Shown here in pieces: positions 30,226 to 38,051 of a stretch of 64,000 bases of DNA. A model generated the notes under the pieces. That model was not told the origin of the DNA, ran no database searches, and saw only the letters and a program-made list of their open reading frames with translations. The stretch comes from Archangium gephyra (GTDB lineage: Bacteria; Myxococcota; Myxococcia; Myxococcales; Myxococcaceae): positions 10,874,501-10,938,500 of the forward strand of contig NZ_CP011509.1 in the NCBI RefSeq assembly GCF_001027285.1, written 5' to 3'. The position numbers were made by a program, and so were the translations under genes. Position 1 is the stretch's first letter; the number at the start of each line of letters is the position of its first letter.

Positions 30226-30897
30226 TCACACCGCCGGAAACAGGATGACGATGAGCAGATCCCACAAGGAGTGACTCACCATCGAGGCCACGAGGCTGCG
30301 TCTCCACTCGGCGACCAACCCCCAAGCGAGGGACGTGGGAAACGCCGCCAGCGCCAACAGGGGCTCACGGAAAACGAGCAGCAAGACGCTCGACAGCACC
30401 GCGGCCACCACCGCGCATCCAACACGCCCGAGCCTCGGCCGCAACGCCTGTTGCACCGCGCCGCGCCAGAACAGCTCCTCGGCCGGGGCAATCACCAGCG
30501 CCAGCGCCAACGCCGCTCCCAGTGAGCCCTGGCCGAACGTCGCGTAGATGGCCGTCAGCGGCTCACAGAGCACCTCCGTGAAACCTCCGCACATCGCCCA
30601 CAGCACCGCCCGCGAGCCCACGTACAGCACACCCGCCAGCGCCACGCCCCACAGCACGTCCGCGCGCCTCGGCACCACGAGCGAGCGGAACTCTTCTCCC
30701 AGCGCCTTCCACGAGAGCACGTTCCACACCGCGCAGAAGAGCGCCGCCCACAGGAAGAAGCGCGGCGGGTGCACGTGCACCAGCGCCGTCCACGGAAGCA
30801 CCGCCACCGCCGCGGCCACGAACCAACCCGGGTGACGGACACCCTCACCCCGTCCCTCTCCCGGAGGGCGAGGGGAAATGGGCTCAGTCGAGGCCAC
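30226..30897 (-). CDS. CPBP-family intramembrane metalloprotease
   Basis: A 223-residue membrane protein of the CAAX-protease/bacteriocin-processing (Abi) group. Motif 1 is LVIAPAEELFWRGAVQQAL (EExxxR), and motif 3 includes SHSLWDLLIV (His and Asp). About six membrane segments. Members cleave within membranes, but many have unknown substrates. The start is uncertain. GTG at 30897 overlaps the upstream gene by 14 bases and leaves the first 20 residues (PISPRPPGEGRGEGVR) encoded by a REP-like repeat (30841-30875); no other start lies between the repeat and the first membrane helix except GTG codons inside that helix. Confidence 0.85.
   Translation of the reverse strand: MASTEPISPRPPGEGRGEGVRHPGWFVAAAVAVLPWTALVHVHPPRFFLWAALFCAVWNVLSWKALGEEFRSLVVPRRADVLWGVALAGVLYVGSRAVLWAMCGGFTEVLCEPLTAIYATFGQGSLGAALALALVIAPAEELFWRGAVQQALRPRLGRVGCAVVAAVLSSVLLLVFREPLLALAAFPTSLAWGLVAEWRRSLVASMVSHSLWDLLIVILFPAV
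30841..30875. repeat. REP-like palindrome copy within the 5' end of the CPBP gene
   Basis: Same core as the array at 30061, in the opposite orientation (accctcaccccgtccctctc then ccggagggcgagggg). It lies in the 5' region of the CPBP gene and is translated if the GTG at 30897 is the start. It is 22 bases upstream of the codons for the first membrane helix. Confidence 0.9.
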
Positions 30898-32134
30898 GGT
30901 CCCTCAGGAGTGCTTCGGCGGCACGGCGTCCCGAGACCATGGCTCCTTCAATCGAGCCGTTCTCCCGGTAGTCCCCACAGACGTACAGCCCCGGCGACAG
31001 CCGCACCTTCCGGTGGGGCTCCTCGAAGGACTCGGGCGGCTGCGCCGGCAACGCGTTGGGAATCGCGTACGTGCGCAGGTGCCTCCACTGCGCCACCCCT
31101 CCGCCGAACCACTCCGTGAGCTGCTCGCGCACCCGCGCCTCCAGCGTCTCCGCATCCCCCGCCGCCTCCACCACCGACACCGACACCAGCGCCTGCCCCT
31201 CGGGCGCGTACGTGGGCGCCACCTCGCTCATCACCGAGAGGTTGTTCACCGGCCCCCGCCCCTCCCCGTTCAACACCAGGTAGGGCCCTCGCACCGGCGG
31301 CTCCGGCGCGGCGAAGTACAGGCACGTCACCGCGTTCATCCGCCTTGGCGGCATGCCCACCAACAGCTCCTCCGCCGCGGGCGCGTCCGTCGCCACCACC
31401 ACCGCGTCGGCCTCCTCCCGCGCCCCCGTCGCCAGCCTCACCCGGTGGCCCCACACCTCCTCCACCGGCGTGTTCAGCTTCACCACCCCGAAGGGCAGCT
31501 TCGACGCCAACTGCTCCGAGATCGCCCCCATCCCCCGCGCCGGCACCGCCGTGGCCCCCGTGGCGAACATCCGGAAGACGAACTCCAGCACCCGGCTCGA
31601 GGTGCGCAGCTCCTTCTCCAGGAAGATGCCGCCGAAGAAGGGCCGGAAGAAGGCCTCCACCATCTCATCGGAGAAACCCACGTCGCGCAGGTACACCCGC
31701 GACGGGCACTGCCTGCGCAGGAACACGTCCTCCACCGAGCCCGCCAGCGCCTGCTGACGCAAGTCGAGAACGTGTAACTTGTCGGCGAACGAGCCCACCG
31801 GGTTGAAGGCGTGCGCCGCAGCCTGCAGCGGCCGGCGGAACGGATCCGCCACCTTGTGCAGCCTCCCCGCGCGCCACACCAGTGCCCCCGGGAAGAAGCG
31901 CTGGAAGTCGAGCGCCTTGTAGTCCAGCCACCGTTGCGGCTCCGGGTAGGCGGTGAGGAACACCTGGAAGCCCCGGTCCAGCAGGAAGCCGTCCACCAGG
32001 TCCGTGCGCACGCGGCCTCCCACGCCGTCGCCCGCCTCCAGCACCTGCACCTTCACCTTGGCCTGATGCAGCAGCCGGGCACACGTCAATCCCGCCAACC
32101 CGGCCCCCACCACGATGACGCTCGCCTTCGCCAA
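30884..32134 (-). CDS. FAD-dependent oxidoreductase, carotenoid desaturase/ketolase-like
   Basis: A 416-residue flavoprotein of the amine-oxidase/phytoene-desaturase superfamily. The N-terminal dinucleotide site is VIVVGAGLAGLTCARLL with a following VLEAGDGVGGRVRT. It is shorter than classic CrtI (about 490 residues). The C-terminal signature LYVCGDYRENGSIEGAMVSG is the FAD-tail motif. VEAFFRPFFGGIFLEKEL in the middle is typical of a group of proteins often found near carotenoid or squalene genes. A role in isoprenoid oxidation fits the nearby CrtW-like gene. The exact reaction is not deducible. It is divergent from trpD across 178 bases. Confidence 0.8.
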   Translation of the reverse strand: MAKASVIVVGAGLAGLTCARLLHQAKVKVQVLEAGDGVGGRVRTDLVDGFLLDRGFQVFLTAYPEPQRWLDYKALDFQRFFPGALVWRAGRLHKVADPFRRPLQAAAHAFNPVGSFADKLHVLDLRQQALAGSVEDVFLRRQCPSRVYLRDVGFSDEMVEAFFRPFFGGIFLEKELRTSSRVLEFVFRMFATGATAVPARGMGAISEQLASKLPFGVVKLNTPVEEVWGHRVRLATGAREEADAVVVATDAPAAEELLVGMPPRRMNAVTCLYFAAPEPPVRGPYLVLNGEGRGPVNNLSVMSEVAPTYAPEGQALVSVSVVEAAGDAETLEARVREQLTEWFGGGVAQWRHLRTYAIPNALPAQPPESFEEPHRKVRLSPGLYVCGDYRENGSIEGAMVSGRRAAEALLRDRGLD

Positions 32135-32155
32135 GGCGCACCCTCCGTAAAGATG

Positions 32156-32215
32156 AAAATTCCCCGTCCTACATTGATTCCCGCATACCCCGCAGCGAGA
32201 CTCTTCGGGAATTTT
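32156..32215. promoter_or_regulatory. 9-base AT-rich inverted repeat in the divergent promoter region
   Basis: aaaattccc (32156-32164) and gggaatttt (32207-32215) form a perfect inverted repeat with 42 bases between, in the 178-base gap between the FAD oxidoreductase and trpD. Similar half-sites occur within (gattcccgc at 32176). AT-rich DNA is rare in this window, so this patch probably contains promoter or operator sites. Which gene it serves is unknown. Confidence 0.4.
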
Positions 32216-32312
32216 GAGAAGAAGTGGACACCTTTCTTCACTGCAAGGCTGCCCTCTTCAACCCGGCCGCCATCCCCCGGCGGCGGAACACTTCGGAGAC
32301 CCGAGTAGGCAC

Positions 32313-33329
32313 ATGACGCTCAAGGAAGCGCTGGGCAGAGTGGTGGGCCGGCGCGATCTGACGCGCGAGGAGATGGCCCGCGTCATGGGACAGATGCTCG
32401 CCGGAGAGGCGACACCTGCCCAGGTAGGCGCCTTCGCGGTCGCGCTGCGGATGAAGGGAGAGACCGAGGAGGAGATCCTCGGGGCGGCGGAGGCCATGCG
32501 CGCCTGCGCCACACGCATCCACCCCAAGGCCGACGTGGTGTTGGACACCTGCGGCACGGGCGGAGACGGAGCGCACACCTTCAACATCTCCACGGCGGTG
32601 GCCTTCGTGGCCGCGGGCGCGGGGGTGACGGTGGCCAAGCACGGCAACCGGGCGGTGTCCTCGCGCTGTGGCAGTTCGGACGTGCTGGCCGCGCTGGGCG
32701 TGCCCATGGACCGCTCGCACGAGCAGGTGACGCGGGACGTGGACGTGCACGGCGTGGGCTTCCTCTTCGCCCCCTCGCACCACAGCGCCCTGCGGCACGT
32801 GGCGCCCGCGCGGCGTGAGATCGGCCTGCACACCCTCTTCAACCTGCTGGGCCCCCTGACCAACCCGGCGGGCGCGCGCTACCAGCTGCTCGGCACCTTC
32901 GCGGGCGAGCGGCTGGAGCAGACGGCCCGCGTGCTGTCCAAGCTCGGCAGCAAGCGGGCGTGGGTGGTGCACGGCCGGGACGGGCTGGACGAAATCTCCC
33001 CCTGCACCATCTCGGACGTGGCCGAGCTGCGCGAGGACGGCACGGTGCGGACCTTCTCCCTCTCCCCGGAGGACGCGGGGCTGGAGCGGGTGCCGCCCGA
33101 GGCCATCGCCGGCGGCGACGTGGAGGACAACGCCCGGCGCCTCAAGGCCCTGCTGGCCGGTGAGCGCTCCGGCGTGCGCACGGCGGTGCTGCTCAACGCG
33201 GCCGCGGCCCTCGTCGTGGTGGGCAAGGCGGCGGACCTCAAGGAGGGCGTGCTGCGGGCGGTGGAGTCCATCGACTCCGGCGCCGCGGCGGCCAAGCTGC
33301 AGTCCCTGGTGAACGGAGGCGCGTCATGA
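32313..33329 (+). CDS. trpD: anthranilate phosphoribosyltransferase
   Basis: A 338-residue enzyme that joins anthranilate to PRPP in tryptophan synthesis. Signatures: DTCGTGGDGAHTFNIST (PRPP and magnesium), KHGNRAVSSRCGSSDVLAALG, and NLLGPLTNPAGA. Length is normal. ATG at 32313 is chosen, with agtagg before it. An upstream ATG at 32214 would add a polar leader. Its stop overlaps the trpC start (ATGA). It heads the trpDCFBA cluster; trpE and trpG are separate at 49.7-51.8 kb. Confidence 0.97.
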   Translation: MTLKEALGRVVGRRDLTREEMARVMGQMLAGEATPAQVGAFAVALRMKGETEEEILGAAEAMRACATRIHPKADVVLDTCGTGGDGAHTFNISTAVAFVAAGAGVTVAKHGNRAVSSRCGSSDVLAALGVPMDRSHEQVTRDVDVHGVGFLFAPSHHSALRHVAPARREIGLHTLFNLLGPLTNPAGARYQLLGTFAGERLEQTARVLSKLGSKRAWVVHGRDGLDEISPCTISDVAELREDGTVRTFSLSPEDAGLERVPPEAIAGGDVEDNARRLKALLAGERSGVRTAVLLNAAAALVVVGKAADLKEGVLRAVESIDSGAAAAKLQSLVNGGAS

Positions 33330-34114
33330 GCGCGCCCGAGACGGACAAGCTCGCCCTCATCTTCGAGCGCAAGCGCCGGGAGCTCGCCGCGCGCAAGCCG
33401 CTGGTGGCCCGCGCGCCCCGCCCACCCTCGCGCGACTTCGCGGCCGCCCTCACCCGGCACCGGCCCGGACTGCCGGTGAACGTCATCGCCGAGGTGAAGC
33501 GCCGCAGCCCCTCGGGCGGCGACTTCCCGCACCAGGACCTGGTCGCGGTGGCGCGGGCGTACGAGGCCGCCGGAGCGAGCGCGGTGAGCGTGCTCACGGA
33601 CGACGTGGACTTCGGCGGCAGCCTCGAGGACCTGCTCCAGGTGCGCGCGGCCATCTCGCTGCCGGTGCTGCGCAAGGACTTCCTGGTGGCGCCGCAGGAG
33701 GTGGAGGAGAGCGCGGCGCTCGGCGCGGACGCGATCCTGCTCATCGCGGATGCGCTCGAGGACGGGCCGCTCGCGGAGATGGTGGCGGCGGCGAAGGCCT
33801 GCCGGGTGGCGGCGCTCGTCGAGGCCCACACGCAGGAGCACGCCGAGCGGGCACTGAAGGCGGGCGCGGAGCTGGTGGGCATCAACAACCGCAACCTCGC
33901 CACGCTGCGCACCGACATCCACACGGCCCTGAAGGTCATCCCCACGCTGCGCAGCCGGGCGAAGGCGCTGGTGGCGGAGAGCGGCCTCAAGACGCGCGAG
34001 GACTTCGCGGCGGCGCGGGCCTCGGGAGCCGATGCCGTGCTGGTGGGCGAGTCCCTGCTGCGCGACGCGGAGCCGGGCCGTGCACTGGCGCGGCTGCTCG
34101 CGGGGGCGCCGTGA
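33326..34114 (+). CDS. trpC: indole-3-glycerol phosphate synthase
   Basis: A 262-residue TIM-barrel enzyme. Characteristic segments are [16 protein letters not shown] (Glu-Lys near the start), [48 protein letters not shown] and [11 protein letters not shown]. The catalytic Lys and Glu residues are in place. The start overlaps trpD by four bases and the stop overlaps trpF by four bases, so translation is probably coupled. A stand-alone enzyme, unlike the TrpC-TrpF fusion of enteric bacteria. Confidence 0.97.
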   Translation: MSAPETDKLALIFERKRRELAARKPLVARAPRPPSRDFAAALTRHRPGLPVNVIAEVKRRSPSGGDFPHQDLVAVARAYEAAGASAVSVLTDDVDFGGSLEDLLQVRAAISLPVLRKDFLVAPQEVEESAALGADAILLIADALEDGPLAEMVAAAKACRVAALVEAHTQEHAERALKAGAELVGINNRNLATLRTDIHTALKVIPTLRSRAKALVAESGLKTREDFAAARASGADAVLVGESLLRDAEPGRALARLLAGAP

Positions 34115-34746
34115 GCACCCGGGTGAAGATCTGCGGAGTCACCCGCGTGGAGGACGCGCGGATGGCCTGGGCGGCGGGGACGGACGCGCTGGGGCTCAAC
34201 TTCTACCCGCGCTCGCCCCGGTACGTGACGCCGGAGATGGCGGCGGCCCTGGCGCGCACGCGGCCGGCGCTGGGCGCGGTGGTGGGCGTCTTCGTCAACG
34301 AGTCGCCGGACGTCATCCGCGCGCGGGTGCGCGACTGCGGGCTGACGTCGGTGCAGCTGCACGGCGACGAGCCGCCCGAGGCCTGCGCGGGCTACGGCGT
34401 GCCGGTCATCAAGGCCCTGCGGGTGCGCGGGCCCGAGGACGTGGAGAAGGCGCGCACCTACGTGGGAGCGGGCGACGTGGCCACGCTGCTGCTGGACGGG
34501 GCGGCGCCGGGCTACGGGGGCGGCGGCGTGGGGTTCGACTGGTCGCTGGTGGCGCGGCTCGCGGACGCGGGCGTGCCGGTGCTGGTGGCCGGTGGGCTCA
34601 ACCCCGAGAATGTGCGGGAAGCCGTGCGGGCCACCCGGCCCTACGGCGTGGATGTGGCGAGCGGGGTGGAAGTCAGCCCCGGCGTCAAGGATGCGGACGC
34701 GGTGCGCGCCTTCGTGCGCGCCGTGAAGACCCTGGCTTGGGAGTGA
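34111..34746 (+). CDS. trpF: phosphoribosylanthranilate isomerase
   Basis: A 211-residue TIM-barrel isomerase. The GTG start at 34111 overlaps trpC. Signatures: [19 protein letters not shown] (catalytic Cys in KICG), [42 protein letters not shown] (Asp in LLLD), [13 protein letters not shown], and [17 protein letters not shown]. Converts phosphoribosylanthranilate to CdRP between TrpD and TrpC in the pathway. Confidence 0.97.
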   Translation: MSTRVKICGVTRVEDARMAWAAGTDALGLNFYPRSPRYVTPEMAAALARTRPALGAVVGVFVNESPDVIRARVRDCGLTSVQLHGDEPPEACAGYGVPVIKALRVRGPEDVEKARTYVGAGDVATLLLDGAAPGYGGGGVGFDWSLVARLADAGVPVLVAGGLNPENVREAVRATRPYGVDVASGVEVSPGVKDADAVRAFVRAVKTLAWE

Positions 34747-35960
34747 TGGAGAACATGGACACGCAAACCGCCCCGGGCCGCTTCGGGCGTTATGGCGGCC
34801 GTTATGTGCCGGAGACGCTCGTGCCGGCGCTGCTGGAGCTGGAACAGGCCTATGCCGAGGCCCGCAAGGACCCGGCCTTCGATGAGCAGGTGGCGCAGGT
34901 GCTGCGCGAGTTCGTCGGGCGCGAGACGCCCCTGACGCCCGCGCGCCGGCTCACCGAGAAGTGGGGAGGCGCCGAGGTGTGGCTCAAGCGCGAGGACCTC
35001 GCGCACACGGGCGCCCACAAAATCAACAACACCATCGGCCAGGTGCTGCTGGCCAGGCGCATGGGCAAGAAGCGCGTCATCGCGGAGACGGGCGCGGGCC
35101 AGCACGGCGTGGCCACCGCCACCGCGTGCGCCCTGTTCGGCCTCACCTGCGAGGTGTACATGGGCGCGCTGGACGTGGAGCGCCAGGCGCTCAACGTCTT
35201 CCGCATGAAGGCGCTCGGGGCCACGGTGCGCCCGGTGGAGTCGGGCTCGCGCACGCTCAAGGACGCGATGAACGAGGCCATGCGCGTCTGGGTGTCGCAG
35301 GTCGAGGACACCTACTACGTGATTGGGAGCGCGGCCGGTCCGCACCCCTACCCCACCATCGTCCGGGACTTCCAGTCCGTCATCGGCCGGGAGATCCGCA
35401 CGCAGTCGCTGGTGGCCTTCGGCAAGCTGCCGGACGCCATCATCGCGTGCATCGGCGGCGGCTCGAACGCCATTGGCGCGCTCCACCCCTTCCTCGGCGA
35501 CGCGAGCGTGCGGCTGGTGGGCGTGGAGGCCGGTGGCCATGGCCTGGACTCGGGGCAGCACGGCGCGTCCCTGACGCTGGGCACGGAGGGCGTGCTGCAC
35601 GGCTCGCGCTCGCTGGTGCTGCAGGACGAGCACGGGCAGATCATCGAGGCGCACTCCATCTCCGCGGGCCTGGACTACCCGGGCGTGGGGCCGGAGCTGG
35701 CCCACATGGCGAAGACGGGACGGATGGAGGTGCGCACCGCCACGGACGACGAGGCGCTGGCGGCCTTCTACATGGTGTCCCGCACCGAGGGCATCCTGCC
35801 CGCGCTGGAGTCCTCGCATGCCTTCGCGCGCGCGGGCGAGCTGGCGCGTGAGCTGGGCAAGGGCAAGTACCTGGTCATCAACTGCTCGGGCCGCGGAGAC
35901 AAGGACGTGGCCACCATCGCGGCGCGGGGCATGCCTCCCGCCATCCAGGAGAAAGCATGA
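34746..35960 (+). CDS. trpB: tryptophan synthase beta subunit
   Basis: A 404-residue PLP enzyme. [20 protein letters not shown] at the start is standard. The PLP lysine lies in [18 protein letters not shown]. Also present are [29 protein letters not shown] (phosphate loop), [15 protein letters not shown] and [11 protein letters not shown]. The length is standard. The ATG at 34746 shares one base with the trpF stop (TGATG); ATG 34755 is an alternative. It is the usual long TrpB1 type that pairs with TrpA. Confidence 0.97.
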   Translation: MENMDTQTAPGRFGRYGGRYVPETLVPALLELEQAYAEARKDPAFDEQVAQVLREFVGRETPLTPARRLTEKWGGAEVWLKREDLAHTGAHKINNTIGQVLLARRMGKKRVIAETGAGQHGVATATACALFGLTCEVYMGALDVERQALNVFRMKALGATVRPVESGSRTLKDAMNEAMRVWVSQVEDTYYVIGSAAGPHPYPTIVRDFQSVIGREIRTQSLVAFGKLPDAIIACIGGGSNAIGALHPFLGDASVRLVGVEAGGHGLDSGQHGASLTLGTEGVLHGSRSLVLQDEHGQIIEAHSISAGLDYPGVGPELAHMAKTGRMEVRTATDDEALAAFYMVSRTEGILPALESSHAFARAGELARELGKGKYLVINCSGRGDKDVATIAARGMPPAIQEKA

Positions 35961-36748
35961 GCGGCGAGATCGCGGAAGCGTTCGCCCGGGCCAAGGCCCG
36001 CGGTGAGGGCGCGCTGGTGGCGTACGCCATGGCGGGAGACCCGGACCTGGCCCGCTCGGTGGACGTGTTCGCCGCGTGCGTGGAAGGCGGCGCGGACATC
36101 CTTGAGATTGGCGTGGCGTTCAGTGATCCCATCGCGGACGGCCCGGTCATCCAGGCCGCCTCCGAGCGGGCGCTGAAGGCGGGCTCCACGCTCAAGCGGG
36201 TGCTGGACGAGGTGGTGCCGGCGGTGCGCGCGCGCTGCCCGCAGACGCCGCTGGTGGTGATGACGTACGTCAACGTGGTGATGGCCCTGGGCGAGGAGCG
36301 CTACGCGAAGCTGGCCCGGGAGCGCGGCGTGTCGGGCACCATCCTGCCGGACCTGCCGCCCGAGGAGAGCGCGGGCCTCCGCGAGGCCTTCGACAAGGAA
36401 GGGCTGGAGCTCATCCCCCTGTGCGCGCCCACCACGTCACCGGCGCGGGCGGAGCGCATCGTCAAGGACGCGCGCGGCTTCGTGTACTGCGTGTCGGTGG
36501 CGGGCGTGACGGGCATGCGCTCGGAGCTGCCGGCCAACCTGTCCGAGCGGCTGGAGATGGTGCGGCGCTCGTCGCCGGTGCCGGTGGTGGCGGGCTTCGG
36601 CATCTCCAACGCCGAGCAGGCGCGGGTGGTCGGTGCTCACGCCGATGGCGTGGTGGTGGGCAGCGCCATCGTCCGCGCGGCGCAGGCCGATGGGCCCGCG
36701 GCGGCCCGGCAGGTGTGCGCGGAGATCAAGCGCGGTCTCAAGCGCTGA
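35957..36748 (+). CDS. trpA: tryptophan synthase alpha subunit
   Basis: A 263-residue TIM-barrel subunit. The catalytic Glu is in [20 protein letters not shown], the second acid in [48 protein letters not shown] and [16 protein letters not shown] are the remaining family blocks. Its start overlaps the trpB stop (ATGA). It ends the trpDCFBA unit. A hairpin and REP-like mosaic follow the stop. Confidence 0.97.
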   Translation: MSGEIAEAFARAKARGEGALVAYAMAGDPDLARSVDVFAACVEGGADILEIGVAFSDPIADGPVIQAASERALKAGSTLKRVLDEVVPAVRARCPQTPLVVMTYVNVVMALGEERYAKLARERGVSGTILPDLPPEESAGLREAFDKEGLELIPLCAPTTSPARAERIVKDARGFVYCVSVAGVTGMRSELPANLSERLEMVRRSSPVPVVAGFGISNAEQARVVGAHADGVVVGSAIVRAAQADGPAAARQVCAEIKRGLKR

Positions 36749-36749
36749 G

Positions 36750-36817
36750 CTCCCTCTCCCTCTGGAAGAGGCGCCCCCCTTCGTTCAAAGGGGGGGCACG
36801 CCCCCGGGGGTGAGGGT
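36750..36817. repeat. REP-like element interrupted by a GC hairpin, after trpA; possible terminator
   Basis: The left part (36750-36772, ctccctctccctctggaaga) and the right part (36805-36817, gggggtgagggtc) match the two ends of the dispersed REP-like core. Between them is about 33 bases of another hairpin: ccccccttcgttcaaagggg (stem 36774-36781 with 36788-36795), then the palindrome cccccggggg at 36801-36810. It starts immediately after the trpA stop and could end or stabilise the trp transcript. No T run. Confidence 0.65.
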
Positions 36818-36846
36818 CATGCCCCGGCCTTGAGCCCTCCCCGCGG

Positions 36847-37647
36847 CTAGAAGCAGCGCGCCTTGGCGGCCACGTCGTGCTGCATCGAGCTGCCCCCCAG
36901 GTACCAGGAGCCACCGGACTGGAAGATGTTGACGGACTCGCCCCCACCCCGGAAGTGCCCCTGCACGTACGTCAGCGCGCACGTCTTGCCCGCGGCCGGC
37001 GACAGGTAGGTCGCGTACTTCTGGTTCTGATGCCAGTAGGACTCGTTGCTGTACGAGTTGACGCTCACGCACCGGGCCCGGGCGGCCACGCCCGTCTGCT
37101 GCGAGTTGCCCGACAGGTACCAGGAGCCACCACTGACGTAGACGTGGACCCACTCGCCCCAGCCCCTGAACCCGCCGCTGATGCCCGTCAGGAAGCACAC
37201 GCGGTTCGTCGCGGAGCCCATGTAGATCGGATAGTTGGGGGAGGTGTGCTGCCACCAGTAGGACTCGTCCGAGTAAGTGCCGTAGGGGACATAGGCGCAC
37301 TGCGCGGAAGCGCCCACGCCCTCCTGCATGGAGGAGCCCCCGAGATACCAGGAGCCGCCGGTCGTGAAGGCATGGATGGACTCGCCGCCCCCCGCGAAAT
37401 TGCCCGTCATGCGCGACAGGAAGCAGACCCGGTCGTACATGGAGCCCATGGCCGTCGCGGAAGTCCTGTACTGGTCCCAGTAGAACTCCCCGGCGCTGAG
37501 CAGCTCCTGATTCACGGTGGCCAGTGCCACCTCCTGCTCCGCCCCCGGCTCCGACCCCTCCACGGGCTCGGCCATCGCCTCCGGCCCACAACCCCACAGC
37601 GACGACGCAAGCAACAACGACACGACAGCGCGATTCCGCTTCGACAT
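36847..37647 (-). CDS. lipoprotein with three tandem about 67-residue repeats
   Basis: A 266-residue lipoprotein: signal MSKRNRAVVSLLLASSLWGC (lipobox LWGC, Cys20). The mature part holds three homologous units. Each contains VCFLxxxxGxFxGxGE, an SGGSWYLGG-type segment, and a closing C-x-x-x. Examples: RVCFLSRMTGNFAGGGESIH, RVCFLTGISGGFRGWGEWVH, and TCALTYVQGHFRGGGESVNI; then TTGGSWYLGGSSM, VSGGSWYLSGNSQ and QSGGSWYLGGSSM. Each unit has two cysteines, possibly one disulfide each. I recognise no named family. The Gly/Ser/aromatic pattern suggests a repeated beta module such as a lectin or tail-like adhesin, but that is a guess. It is divergent from the haloperoxidase gene. Confidence 0.75.
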   Translation of the reverse strand: MSKRNRAVVSLLLASSLWGCGPEAMAEPVEGSEPGAEQEVALATVNQELLSAGEFYWDQYRTSATAMGSMYDRVCFLSRMTGNFAGGGESIHAFTTGGSWYLGGSSMQEGVGASAQCAYVPYGTYSDESYWWQHTSPNYPIYMGSATNRVCFLTGISGGFRGWGEWVHVYVSGGSWYLSGNSQQTGVAARARCVSVNSYSNESYWHQNQKYATYLSPAAGKTCALTYVQGHFRGGGESVNIFQSGGSWYLGGSSMQHDVAAKARCF

Positions 37648-38051
37648 GACAGCCCCCATCCCACGATTGGTGTTGCTCCCCAGAATCGGAGCATCCGCGG
37701 GTTGAGCAAGGCGTGTGCCTCGCCCTGACGGTCTGGGAGCACGTGGATGGCCGTGGCACCGCGCGGCGCGAGAACACCTGTGCACGGCCACTTTGAATGT
37801 CTGTCTTTTGGAAACAACCAGAACCACACGGACCGAGCAGGCGTGACGCGGCCATGACGGGCCCGTGTCTCGACGCGTCGGTGACGCGTCACCGACGCGT
37901 CGGCTCGAAGCGAGTATCCATCGCCAGGCGCGCACGAAGAACATTCAAAGATTCACACTCCCAGCCGCCTCCATAGCCAAACAATACACATATCATCCCG
38001 TGTCAGACGCCTCCCGCACCATGCACGCTCAACCCCAGACAGGAGCCGTGC
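37648..38051. other. 404-base divergent intergenic region
   Basis: No gene was recognised. It separates the repeat lipoprotein (minus) from the haloperoxidase (plus). It contains a perfect 32-base palindrome at 37871-37902. It also has the most AT-rich stretch nearby, tagccaaacaatacacatat (37974-37993), which is a likely place for the haloperoxidase promoter. GGAG is not clear before the ATG at 38052; acaggagccgtgc lies just ahead of it (AGGAG with 6 bases). Confidence 0.6.
37871..37902. promoter_or_regulatory. perfect 32-base palindrome with three ACGCGT boxes, candidate operator
   Basis: The segment equals its own reverse complement over 32 bases. It consists of cgacgcgtcg (37871-37880), a centre gtgacgcgtcac (37880-37891 or shared edge bases) and cgacgcgtcg (37893-37902). 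The acgcgt cores are at 37873, 37884 and 37895, exactly 11 bases apart, so they lie on one face of the helix. This arrangement suits cooperative binding of a dimeric regulator such as a TetR, MarR or similar protein. It lies 149 bases upstream of the haloperoxidase and 223 upstream of the lipoprotein start. Confidence 0.7.
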
